Assembly (NCBI RefSeq): GCF_009380215.1
Contig: NZ_WHUG01000004.1
Span: forward strand, 62,001 to 126,000
Source: Rugamonas aquatica
GTDB taxonomy: Bacteria > Pseudomonadota > Gammaproteobacteria > Burkholderiales > Burkholderiaceae_D
Reading direction: 5' to 3'
DNA length: 64,000 nt
How positions within the stretch are numbered: position 1 is the stretch's first letter; the number at the start of each line of letters is the position of its first letter. This document shows, piece by piece, positions 1-9,815 of the stretch. A program made the translations under genes and the position numbers. A model generated the notes under the pieces. That model was not told the DNA's origin. It did no database searches and saw only the letters and a program-made list of their open reading frames with translations.

Positions 1-966
1 CGCAAGCGCGAACGCGATGGCAACAAGGGGCTGCGCGAAGCGTTGAAGGCCTTGTTTGAAGGCCGCTTCGGCCATGCCGAGAAGGCCGCGATGCGCGCCT
101 CCGAGCTGCCGGAAAACGCCGGCGTGGCGTCGCTGATCGGCGCCCGCGCCGCGCACCGCATGCGTCAAAGCGCGCGCCGCGACAACTGGCTGGCCAAGCT
201 GGCCGACGACCAGGCGATGAAGACTGCGCGCCTGATGACGATGACCGAACTGCTGGTCGACGACCATCAGCCTGAGCAGGCGCTGGAAGCGGTGCGCGAG
301 CTCAACGCCAGCGGCACCCGTCACATCCATGCGCTGCAGTGGTCGCTGAAGGCGCAGCAGCAGGCCAAGAACTGGCCGGAAGTACTGCGTCTGGTGCGTT
401 CGCTGGACAAGCATCGCGCGCTGCATCCGGCGCTGTCGTCGCGCCTGCGCGAGCTGGCGTATGACGACATGCTGTCCGACAGCGCCCACGATGCCGAATC
501 GCTGATGCGGGTCTGGGCCACGGTGCCGACCGCCGACCGCATCAAGCCCTACGTGGCTTGTCGCGCCGCCACCGCGCTGAACGCGCGCGGGCTGCACGAC
601 GAAGCGCGCCTGGTGGCGGAAGAATCGCTGGCCGCCGACTGGGACGACCGCGTGGTGCGCGCCTACCGCGAAGCGGCGGCGCCGGCCGGTTCCGCCGCCT
701 TGCTGGTGCAGATCGAGCATTGCGAAAACTGGATACACGCGCGTCCGACCGACGCCGAGCTGGCGCTGACGCTGGGTTCCCTGTGCCTGAAGCAGAAGCT
801 GTGGGGCAAAGCCCAGCGCTATCTGGAGCAGGCCCTGTCGGACGCCGCCGACCCGCGCATGGTGCGCGAATCCCACCTGAAGCTGGCGCAGTTGCACGAA
901 GCGCTGGCCCAGCCGGAAGAAGCCGCGAACCACTACCGCCAGTGCGCGCTGGCTACCATCCTCTAA
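1..966 (+). CDS. hemY: HemY-like TPR protein, C-terminal part (5' end outside window)
   Basis: The reading frame is open from base 1 and ends at TAA 964-966, so only the C-terminal 321 residues are present. The visible part is rich in alpha-helical, alanine-rich TPR-type repeats (for example NWPEVLRLVRSLDK and LGSLCLKQKLWGKAQRYLEQ). These resemble the C-terminal half of HemY, an inner-membrane protein encoded with hemC, hemD and hemX whose exact role in haem synthesis is unclear. The N-terminal membrane segments would lie upstream. A strong hairpin terminator follows, so this is the last gene of its operon. Nearby ppa is also common in related genomes. The family call rests on residue pattern and context. 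Confidence 0.8.
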   Translation, partial: RKRERDGNKGLREALKALFEGRFGHAEKAAMRASELPENAGVASLIGARAAHRMRQSARRDNWLAKLADDQAMKTARLMTMTELLVDDHQPEQALEAVRELNASGTRHIHALQWSLKAQQQAKNWPEVLRLVRSLDKHRALHPALSSRLRELAYDDMLSDSAHDAESLMRVWATVPTADRIKPYVACRAATALNARGLHDEARLVAEESLAADWDDRVVRAYREAAAPAGSAALLVQIEHCENWIHARPTDAELALTLGSLCLKQKLWGKAQRYLEQALSDAADPRMVRESHLKLAQLHEALAQPEEAANHYRQCALATIL

Positions 967-1022
967 AAAAACCACCGGCCTGAACGCGCTCAAGATCGCG
1001 TTCAGTGCAGGTGGGTTTTTTT
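967..1022. terminator. Bidirectional rho-independent terminator
   Basis: The 9-bp arms CTGAACGCG (980-988) and CGCGTTCAG (997-1005) form the core stem. Outer CCACC (972-976) can pair with GGTGG (1010-1014). An A run on the left and a T run on the right make it usable from both strands. It separates hemY from the converging minus-strand gene ending at 1021. Confidence 0.85.
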
Positions 1023-1290
1023 ATATCGCGTAGTACCGCTTCAGCAGCGCGTTGACGGCGGCGGTCATGCCCAGCATCGCCGCCGCGTGCATGGCGCACG
1101 CCGCCAGCATCAGCGTCTGCGAGCCCGCCACGGCCACCTCGCGCACGGTGCCGTCGCTGCTGCACAGCGGAACCAGCACCGGCGCCAGCATCAGGCCGGC
1201 GCCGTGCAGGGCCGTCATCAAGGCGGCCGAGGCGGCCTGGCCGGCCGCGATGGGCGTCAGCGTCCGCAGCGCCTGTTCATGCCTGCGCAT
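1021..1290 (-). CDS. Small hydrophobic hypothetical protein
   Basis: An 89-residue protein that I do not recognise. It has two hydrophobic stretches (about residues 12-42 and 53-80, e.g. LMLAACAMHAAAMLGMTAAV), suggesting a small membrane protein with two helices. Its start at 1290 overlaps the last 14 bases of the upstream DUF899 gene, which suggests translational coupling and one operon. No clear Shine-Dalgarno precedes the ATG, as is usual for coupled starts. The stop lies at the edge of the shared terminator. It may assist or anchor the DUF899 protein, but nothing in the sequence proves this. Confidence 0.55.
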   Translation of the reverse strand: MRRHEQALRTLTPIAAGQAASAALMTALHGAGLMLAPVLVPLCSSDGTVREVAVAGSQTLMLAACAMHAAAMLGMTAAVNALLKRYYAI

Positions 1291-2068
1291 GGCAGCACGC
1301 GGACGCCGCCGGCGCGGCCTCGTAACGGTCGTGGTGACGCACCCACGCCATCGTGTAGGGCAGGCCTTCCTCGTGGCGGCCCAGCGGGGTCAGGTCGAGG
1401 AAGTTATAGGTGTGCATCATCACCTCCACGCCGCGGCCGTAGGTCGAGTAGCTGTGGTAGACCACGCCATCGTCATCCTTGCAGAACACGCTAACGCCGG
1501 GCATGTCGGGATTTTTCATGGACAGGCGCTGGTAGTTGTAATCGACTGCGCCGCTGGCCAGCTCTTCGGGCCGGAAGCTGACGTGGAAGTCATAGTTGAA
1601 ATCGCCATCCCCCGACGATACCCAGTTGAAGCGCCAGCCCATGCGGTGGCGGAAGCATTCGATGTCGTCCAGCGCCGCGCGAGAGATGGCGACGAAGGTC
1701 ACGTCACGCTGCGCCAGGTGGGCGAGAGCGCCGTCGGTATGGTCGGCCATGTAGGAACAGTGGGCGCATCCCTGCTCGGCGCCGGGCGTGAACATGAAGT
1801 GCTGCACCACCAGCTGGCTGCGGCCTTCGAACAGATCGGCCAGCGTGCGCCGGCCTGACGGTGTGTCGAACACATAGTTTTTTTCAACGCGCACCCACGG
1901 CAGCGCCCGGCGTTCGCGGGCGACCTGGTCGTGCAGGCGTGTCAATTCCTTCTCGCGCGCCAGCAGGGCGTGGCGTTGTTGCAGCCACTGGGCGGGGGAG
2001 ACGACGGCGTGGCTCAAGGTTCCGGCGGTCTGCGCCTTGCGGCTGATATTGCTGATAGTGCTGGTCAT
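1277..2068 (-). CDS. DUF899 (thioredoxin-like) family protein
   Basis: A 263-residue protein. The start at 2068 is chosen because AAGGAG stands seven bases before the ATG and the family begins shortly after it; the reading frame stays open further upstream. Matching DUF899 features include the central GAEQGCAHCSYMADH segment (a CxxC-type pair in a thioredoxin-like fold), an FVAISRA strand, and the late GRGVEVMMHTYNFLDLTPLGR block. The C terminus carries CC. Such proteins are usually cytoplasmic and presumed redox-active, with no established substrate. It is followed by, and overlaps, a small membrane protein gene. Confidence 0.85.
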   Translation of the reverse strand: MTSTISNISRKAQTAGTLSHAVVSPAQWLQQRHALLAREKELTRLHDQVARERRALPWVRVEKNYVFDTPSGRRTLADLFEGRSQLVVQHFMFTPGAEQGCAHCSYMADHTDGALAHLAQRDVTFVAISRAALDDIECFRHRMGWRFNWVSSGDGDFNYDFHVSFRPEELASGAVDYNYQRLSMKNPDMPGVSVFCKDDDGVVYHSYSTYGRGVEVMMHTYNFLDLTPLGRHEEGLPYTMAWVRHHDRYEAAPAASACCHAQA

Positions 2069-2192
2069 TGCTGTCTCCTTTGGAGGCGCCAGGGATCGGC
2101 GCCGCAGGACAACTTTAGGCCTTCGGCGGCGCAGCGGGGAGTAACAAGATTGTCGTGAAACCGGCTTTCGGCCACGCCGCCGCGCTGCTGCG

Positions 2193-2222
2193 CTGCACAA
2201 GCGGGCTGTAGTTCGCTATAAT
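2193..2222 (+). promoter_or_regulatory. Probable sigma-70 promoter of ppa
   Basis: A perfect TATAAT lies at 2217-2222, about 40 bases before the ppa start. The best -35 candidate (CTGCAC/TGCACA near 2193-2199, spacer about 17-18) is weak. The call rests on the -10 box and its position. Confidence 0.6.
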
Positions 2223-2263
2223 TACGCGGTTAAACATTTGCCAGCACTTACGAGGAAACCCCC

Positions 2264-2806
2264 ATGAGCTTGAATAAAGTATCTTCCGGCCGCGATCTGC
2301 CGAACGATTTCAACGTCATCATCGAAATCCCGATGAACGCCGATCCGATCAAGTATGAAGTTGACAAGGAGTCGGGCGCGATCTTCGTCGATCGTTTCAT
2401 GGGCACCGCCATGCACTACCCATGCAACTACGGCTACGTGCCGAACACCCTGTCCGCAGACGGCGACCCGGTCGATGTGCTGGTCATCACCCCGTTCCCG
2501 CTGATCCCGGGCGTGGTGGTGCGCTGCCGTCCTGTCGGCGTGCTGAAAATGACCGACGAAGCCGGTGAAGACGCCAAAGTGCTGGCCGTGCCGGTCGACA
2601 AAGTACTGTCGATCTACAGCCACTGGCAGAAGCCGGAAGACCTGAACGAACTGCGCCTGCGCCAGATCCAGCACTTCTTCGAGCACTACAAAGATCTGGA
2701 AAAGGGCAAATGGGTCAAGATCGACGGCTGGTACGGCCCGGACGAAGCCAAGGAAGAAATCCTGAGCGGCGTCGCTGCGTACAAAAAAGAAAACGGTATC
2801 GCGTAA
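2264..2806 (+). CDS. ppa: Inorganic pyrophosphatase (family I)
   Basis: A 180-residue soluble enzyme that hydrolyses pyrophosphate to two phosphates, pulling biosynthetic reactions such as nucleic-acid synthesis and aminoacylation forward. The family signature DGDPVDVLV is present, with its aspartates binding the catalytic metals. The preceding acidic and aromatic residues ([20 protein letters not shown]) also fit bacterial family I enzymes. Length is typical of the E. coli-type hexameric enzyme. The start follows an AGGAAA-like ribosome site. A TATAAT box lies upstream and a strong terminator just downstream, so it is probably monocistronic. Confidence 0.97.
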   Translation: MSLNKVSSGRDLPNDFNVIIEIPMNADPIKYEVDKESGAIFVDRFMGTAMHYPCNYGYVPNTLSADGDPVDVLVITPFPLIPGVVVRCRPVGVLKMTDEAGEDAKVLAVPVDKVLSIYSHWQKPEDLNELRLRQIQHFFEHYKDLEKGKWVKIDGWYGPDEAKEEILSGVAAYKKENGIA

Positions 2807-2820
2807 TTCAAGCGACCAGT

Positions 2821-2848
2821 AAAAAAGCCCCGCAAGGGGCTTTTTTTT
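2821..2848. terminator. Bidirectional rho-independent terminator
   Basis: The stem AAAAGCCCC/GGGGCTTTT with a GCAA loop (2832-2835), flanked by A and T runs, ends ppa on the plus strand. It also ends the Crp-like gene on the minus strand, whose stop codon lies at its edge. Confidence 0.92.
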
Positions 2849-3485
2849 ATCCGCGCGGTGCGCCGCTGGCCGCTTCCGCCTCACGCCGCAGGCGCGACAT
2901 GTATTGCGGCGTAATGCCCAGGTAGGACGCGATCGCGCGCTGCGAGATGCGCGCCTCCAGCCCCGGATACTCTTCGCGGAAGGCCGCCAGCCGCTCGTGG
3001 GCCGAGGTCTCGCCATTGGTGTAGGCGCGCTGCGCCAGCGTCTGCAGGCCGTGCATGGCGATGTTCAGATGGTAGTGCTGCATCACCTCGTGCTGCGCGC
3101 GCAGCTCGCAGGAACGTTTCCAATCCAGGGTAAAGCCATGGATAGGCGTTTCCGCCACCAAGAATTGCACCGCCGCCTGGCCGTTCTCGCCGGCGATCAG
3201 GTCGGTCAGCGTGGTGGCCGATTCGCCCTCGCGGTAGAAACGCAGCGTCACTTCAAGGCCGTCGCGGTTGAAGAAACCGCTGCGCACCACGCCGCTGCTG
3301 ATCCAGTGCACATGGGTCGCCGGCACGCCGGCGCGTTGCAGAAACTCCCCCTTGCGGACGTGGAAAGGCTTGGCGATCGGTGCCAATAGCTCGGTTACGT
3401 TGCTGTAGGATTCATCGCTGACGTCGATCCGCTTCATCGTGGCGGTCTTGAACCGGTCACGCTGTCTTATAAAATCTGCATTCAT
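2847..3485 (-). CDS. Crp/Fnr family transcriptional regulator
   Basis: A 212-residue protein. The N-terminal half is a cyclic-nucleotide-binding-like beta roll (LLAPIAKPFHVRKGEFLQRAG, then HWISSGVVRSGFF). The C-terminal part is a short helix-turn-helix (ARISQRAIASYLGITPQYMSRLRRE). Fnr-type N-terminal cysteine clusters and the full CRP cAMP-contact motif are absent, so the ligand is unknown. The layout resembles small Crp-like activators that bind no known nucleotide. Start is uncertain: 3485 gives the longest form, and a second ATG lies at 3437; neither has a strong ribosome site. It is divergent from the PEP-CTERM gene. Confidence 0.85.
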   Translation of the reverse strand: MNADFIRQRDRFKTATMKRIDVSDESYSNVTELLAPIAKPFHVRKGEFLQRAGVPATHVHWISSGVVRSGFFNRDGLEVTLRFYREGESATTLTDLIAGENGQAAVQFLVAETPIHGFTLDWKRSCELRAQHEVMQHYHLNIAMHGLQTLAQRAYTNGETSAHERLAAFREEYPGLEARISQRAIASYLGITPQYMSRLRREAEAASGAPRG

Positions 3486-3743
3486 GCTTTGCTTGCCACG
3501 TTCCTGATAAAACCCTCCAAGGGGCCCAGAGTATAGGCCCGATTGAAATTGCTGTGAAGCAAACTGGTTTCATCCCCGGGAAGATAATAGTTAACGCTAC
3601 CATTCTAACCGTTTGAGAGTTTCCGTGCCGCCAGCCGGCTTTGTTGCTGTGTCGTGCCATTTTGACACATATTCATTGATGTTGAAATGATAACCATGTA
3701 CCATTAAGTTTGTATTTTTATAACTAACTGAATGGGGAATTTT

Positions 3744-4352
3744 ATGACGACTTTGATGACGCGTTTGCTTGCCGCCGCCGGACTGTGCCTTGGTTTGGGC
3801 TGGAGCGCTGGCGCCGCCGCCACCAATTACGATTTCAGCACCTTCATGACCGATGGCCAGGGCTACGAGAATGCGACGTTCGGCGACCTGACCATGAGTT
3901 CCGAGGCAGGCAACCTGAAGTACGTGGACTCGTATGGCGGCGGCCTGTTTGCCGGTACCGGCGGCGACAGCGATATCACCTTCACCTTCGCGCACGCGGT
4001 CAGCAACATCTCGATCCGTGCCGGCGACGGCGCCGGCGATGCGGATGCTTTTGGCATCACCGCTTACGCGTTCGGCAGCAACGCGCTGCTGGGCACCTGG
4101 TATTCGCCGACCTTCGGCACCAATCCCAACAACCAGTGGTACACCTTCTCGATTCCGGCGGCAAACGTGGGCCGCATCGTGTTCGATCCCTGCAATTCGG
4201 CCAATTGCCCCGGCCATCTGGGTGGTTTCGGCGGCGTGGTCGTCACCGACCTGAACGTGACCGCCGTGCCTGAGCCTGAAACCTATGGCATGCTGCTCGC
4301 CGGCCTGGGCGTGATGGGCGCCGCAGCGCGCCGTCGTCGCAACGCAGCTTAA
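3744..4352 (+). CDS. PEP-CTERM sorting domain-containing protein
   Basis: A 202-residue secreted protein. ATG 3744 is preferred over the in-frame ATG at 3732 because GGGGA stands five bases upstream. An N-terminal signal peptide (LLAAAGLCLGLGWSAGAAA) is followed by a beta-rich, glycine- and aromatic-rich body with a disulfide-capable CNSANC. The C terminus is VPEPETYGMLLAGLGVMG plus a basic RRRR tail, the canonical PEP-CTERM signal recognised by exosortase (EpsH). Such proteins are exported and linked to exopolysaccharide or biofilm. The exosortase itself is not in this window. Confidence 0.93.
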   Translation: MTTLMTRLLAAAGLCLGLGWSAGAAATNYDFSTFMTDGQGYENATFGDLTMSSEAGNLKYVDSYGGGLFAGTGGDSDITFTFAHAVSNISIRAGDGAGDADAFGITAYAFGSNALLGTWYSPTFGTNPNNQWYTFSIPAANVGRIVFDPCNSANCPGHLGGFGGVVVTDLNVTAVPEPETYGMLLAGLGVMGAAARRRRNAA

Positions 4353-4361
4353 GCAGGAAGG

Positions 4362-5495
4362 CTAGGGCAGCTGTGCCTTGAACGGGGTGCGCTCACCGAG
4401 CTCATCGATGTACTCGTCCATGGCTGCCGTTTCCTGTTGCAGGAAGTCGGCGATGGCGTCGGCAAAGCGCGGGTCGGCCACCCAGTGCGCCGACCAGGTC
4501 GGCGTCGGCACCAGTCCGCGCGACATCTTGTGCACGCCCTGCGCGCCGCCTTCAAAGCGCGCCAGGCCGTGCCGAATGCAGTAATCGATAGCTTGCACAT
4601 AGCAGGTCTCGAAGTGCAGGCCCGAGACGAATTCCTGCGTACCCCAGTAGCGCCCGTACATGATGCCGCCGCCCACCAGGTTCAGCGCGGCCGCCACCGG
4701 CGCGTCGCCGCGTTTGGCCAGCACCATCATCATGCTGTCCGGCGCTTCGCGCAGCAGGCGTTGGAAAAACTCCAGCGACAGGTACGGCTTGGAATAATGC
4801 GCGTGGTAGGTCGACACGTAGCAGCTGTAGAAAAACTCCAGCACCCCGGCGCCGATCTGCTCGCCGGCCAGGTGTTCGAAGGCGATGCCCGCATCGAGCA
4901 CGCGCCGCTGGTCCTGGCGGATCTTCTTGCGCTTCTCCATCTTCATGCTGGACAGGAAGGCTTCGAAGTCCGCGTAGCCGGCGTTCTCCCAATGGAATTG
5001 CACGCCCTCGCGCAGCATGAAGCCGGCCTTGGCCAGCGCCTGCTTGTCCTGCTCGTCGGGGAAGAGGATGTGCAGCGAGGACGTGCCCAGCTGCCGCGCC
5101 ACCTGCAACGCGGCGCGCGCCAGCAACTGCCGGTCTTCCTGCGTGCGCGCCAGCAGACGGCTGCCCGTCACCGGCGTGAACGGCACCGCCGACAACAGCT
5201 TGGGGTAGTACTCGATGCCGTTGCGGTGGAAGGCGTCGGCCCACGCGTGGTCGAACACGTACTCGCCCCGGCTGTGATCCTTCAGGTACAGCGGCATGGC
5301 GCCGTCCAGCACGCCGTCGCGGTGCAGCACCAGGTAGCGCGGGGTCCAGCCGGTGTCCTCGGCGGCGCAGCCGCTTTCGTGCAGCGCGTGCAGGAAGGTG
5401 TGGCTCAGCGTCGGGTTGTCGCCGGCCAGCGCCTGCCATTGTGCAGTGTCGACGCCGTCGAGCGAATTGATGATCGTAAACTCTGCTTCTGCCAC
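4362..5495 (-). CDS. GNAT-like peptidogalycan biosynthesis-type protein (COG3146/DUF482)
   Basis: A 377-residue protein. The start is GTG 5495 because GGAGG stands five bases upstream; the frame continues further but with no initiation signal. The sequence (YLVLHRDGVLDGAMPLYLK, then SSLHILFPDE, then YGRYWGTQEFVSGLHFETCY) matches the COG3146 group of FemAB/GNAT-like acyltransferases, whose substrate is unknown. The final segment VHKMSRGLVPTPTWSAHWV is typical of the family. It stands alone between a PEP-CTERM gene and the divergent nadE. Its function is by family only. Confidence 0.83.
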   Translation of the reverse strand: MAEAEFTIINSLDGVDTAQWQALAGDNPTLSHTFLHALHESGCAAEDTGWTPRYLVLHRDGVLDGAMPLYLKDHSRGEYVFDHAWADAFHRNGIEYYPKLLSAVPFTPVTGSRLLARTQEDRQLLARAALQVARQLGTSSLHILFPDEQDKQALAKAGFMLREGVQFHWENAGYADFEAFLSSMKMEKRKKIRQDQRRVLDAGIAFEHLAGEQIGAGVLEFFYSCYVSTYHAHYSKPYLSLEFFQRLLREAPDSMMMVLAKRGDAPVAAALNLVGGGIMYGRYWGTQEFVSGLHFETCYVQAIDYCIRHGLARFEGGAQGVHKMSRGLVPTPTWSAHWVADPRFADAIADFLQQETAAMDEYIDELGERTPFKAQLP

Positions 5496-5622
5496 GCCTG
5501 CCTCCGGCCCTTGATGTTGGCGCAAGTCTAGCCTATCTGGGCCGTGTCTGTTGGCGGCGGCGCGGCTGTCCCCGTGCGATAATTCGATTTTGTCTATCCG
5601 ATGTGCCCGTGAAAGACTACAC

Positions 5623-7686
<2,064 letters not shown>

Positions 7687-7706
7687 CCGGTATTCGCATA
7701 CGTTGA

Positions 7707-7734
7707 TGGACAGCGTGTGCGTGTCGATTACAAT
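7707..7734 (+). promoter_or_regulatory. Probable sigma-70 promoter of glnB
   Basis: TGGACA (7707-7712) and TACAAT (7729-7734) with a 16-base spacer match the sigma-70 consensus at five of six positions each. They lie about 65 bases before the glnB start. No sigma-54 GG-N10-GC element was seen in this short gap. Confidence 0.6.
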
Positions 7735-7788
7735 AGAACCAAGGCTCGCGGCTTGCCCGGCTACAGATTTTCGATTTAAACAAAATAA

Positions 7789-8136
<348 letters not shown>

Positions 8137-8161
8137 TTTCGCCTTTGCTGTCATATCAAGG

Positions 8162-8186
8162 AATGCCGGCCAATCCGGCATTTTTT
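8162..8186 (+). terminator. Rho-independent terminator of glnB
   Basis: The stem AATGCCGG/CCGGCATT with a CCAAT loop is followed by a T run, 25 bases after the glnB stop. Confidence 0.88.
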
Positions 8187-8273
8187 GTATAACGATGTTT
8201 GGTTATATTAGTTCGAGTTTTCTACGTGGATTAGTAATATAGACACACTGTCCACTCACTGGGAACTCGTGTC

Positions 8274-9689
8274 ATGACCACTCGCACTCGTACACTTGCT
8301 GCACTGTCGCTGTTGTCCGTCGCAGCCAACCTGGGCGCCGCGCCCAGCGTCTATCCTACCGGCGTCACCCGCTACGACACCGCCACCGCGTACAACAGCT
8401 ACGTGATCTTCAGCGGCCAAGACAAGAACACCCACCTGATCGACATGAACGGCAACGAGGTTCATCGCTGGAACGCCGAGGGCTTCCCTCCGGTGCTGCT
8501 GGACCCGGCCCTGACCGGCGGCAAGCGCGGCCACGTGCTGGTGCAGCTGGCCAGCACCACCGGCACCTCGAACGAAGGCAACGGCCTGCGCAACCAGGCC
8601 ATCGGTGAGCTGGACTGGAACAGCAATGTGATCTGGCAATGGGGCGCGGCAGGCGGCGCGCAGGATGCGTATGCGGCGCCGGTCGAAGGCAAGGCGTCCT
8701 CGCAAGTGCCGGGCGGCAGCGCCAAGCAGCACCACGACTGGCGCCGTCTGCCGAACGGCAATACGCTGGTGCTGGCCAACCTCGTGCATCCGGTCGCTGG
8801 CTTCGCCGCGCCGCAGGTGCTCGATGACGTGATCTACGAAGTGACGCCGGGTGGCGACATCGTCTGGAAGTGGGTGGCGTCCGATCATTTGAACGAGTTC
8901 GGCTTCAAGCCGGAATCGCTGAAGCTGGTGAAGAACGGCTACTCGCCACGCGGCAAGGCTGCGCCGTTCGATTACCTGCACATCAATAACATGTCGGTGC
9001 TGGGCCCGAACCGCTGGTTCGACGCGGGCGACCAGCGCTTCAATCCCGAGAACATCCTGATCGATTCACGCGAGGCCAACTTCATCGTCATCCTCGACAA
9101 GCAGACCGGCAAGGTGGTGTGGTCGCTGGGGCCGGACTATCCGGCGCAGGTGCGCGGCCCGCGTGTGCTGCCGCGCCCGGTGGACCAGATCGTCGGCCAG
9201 CATGACGCGCATCTGATCGAGCCGGGCTTGCCGGGCGCCGGTCACATCCTGGTGTTCGACAACCAGGGCGAGGCGGGCTATCCGCGCGTCAGCGTTGGCG
9301 TGCAGCCGCGTTCGCGCGTGCTGGAGATCGACCCCATCACCAAGCAGATCGTCTGGGAATACACGGGCGGCGATTCGAACGGGCCGGAGTGGAGTTTCTA
9401 CAGCTCCTTCATCAGCAGCGCGCGCCGCCTGCCGAACGGGAACACGCTGATCGATGAAGGCATGAACGGCCGCATCTTCCAGGTGACGAGCAAGGGCGAC
9501 ATCGCCTGGGAATATGTCAGCCCGTACTTCGCGCCGACGCCGGTAGCCGGCGCGGGCAAGCCGGTGTTGAGTAATTGGTTGTACCGCGCCCAACCGGTGC
9601 CGTACAACTGGGTGCCGGAAGGCACTCCGCGCTCCGAGAAAGCGGTCACGCCGCCGGAGCCAGGCAAGTTCCGCGTAGCCACGAACTAA
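8274..9689 (+). CDS. Aryl-sulfate sulfotransferase family (ASST) secreted protein
   Basis: A 471-residue protein with an N-terminal signal peptide (TLAALSLLSVAANLGAAPS). The body shows beta-propeller repeats typical of bacterial ASST: NTHLIDMNGNEVHRW, HHDWRRLPNGNTLVLANL, QHDAHLIEPGLPGAGHIL and RLPNGNTLIDEGMNGRIF. The family moves sulfuryl groups between phenolic esters in the periplasm without PAPS, using a histidine intermediate; the His-Asp motifs here are candidates for that site. It is shorter than the E. coli enzyme. It heads a same-strand set with a TonB-dependent receptor and a sulfatase, pointing to handling of sulfated organics. Actual substrates are unknown. Confidence 0.82.
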   Translation: MTTRTRTLAALSLLSVAANLGAAPSVYPTGVTRYDTATAYNSYVIFSGQDKNTHLIDMNGNEVHRWNAEGFPPVLLDPALTGGKRGHVLVQLASTTGTSNEGNGLRNQAIGELDWNSNVIWQWGAAGGAQDAYAAPVEGKASSQVPGGSAKQHHDWRRLPNGNTLVLANLVHPVAGFAAPQVLDDVIYEVTPGGDIVWKWVASDHLNEFGFKPESLKLVKNGYSPRGKAAPFDYLHINNMSVLGPNRWFDAGDQRFNPENILIDSREANFIVILDKQTGKVVWSLGPDYPAQVRGPRVLPRPVDQIVGQHDAHLIEPGLPGAGHILVFDNQGEAGYPRVSVGVQPRSRVLEIDPITKQIVWEYTGGDSNGPEWSFYSSFISSARRLPNGNTLIDEGMNGRIFQVTSKGDIAWEYVSPYFAPTPVAGAGKPVLSNWLYRAQPVPYNWVPEGTPRSEKAVTPPEPGKFRVATN

Positions 9690-9705
9690 GCGCGAACACG
9701 CCCCC

Positions 9706-9775
9706 GCGCTGCCGATCGCGGCAGCGCCATCACATACCTACAACAACAGAACGCGCCGGCCTTCATGCCGGCGCG
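9706..9775 (+). other. Two GC-rich hairpins between sulfotransferase and receptor genes
   Basis: The first hairpin is GCGCTGCCG (9706-9714)/CGGCAGCGC (9719-9727), loop ATCG. The second is CGCGCCGGC (9752-9760)/GCCGGCGCG (9767-9775), loop CTTCAT. Neither is followed by a T run. They could be rho-assisted terminators, mRNA stability elements, or simple intergenic palindromes. Confidence 0.6.
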
Positions 9776-9815
9776 CGGGGCGGTTCACGCCCGCTTATTT
9801 GAATGGAAGAATGCT

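Noticed and set aside
3457..3660. Small minus-strand frame upstream of the Crp-like gene
   Set aside because: It overlaps the Crp-like start region and the divergent promoter gap, with no ribosome site or family features.
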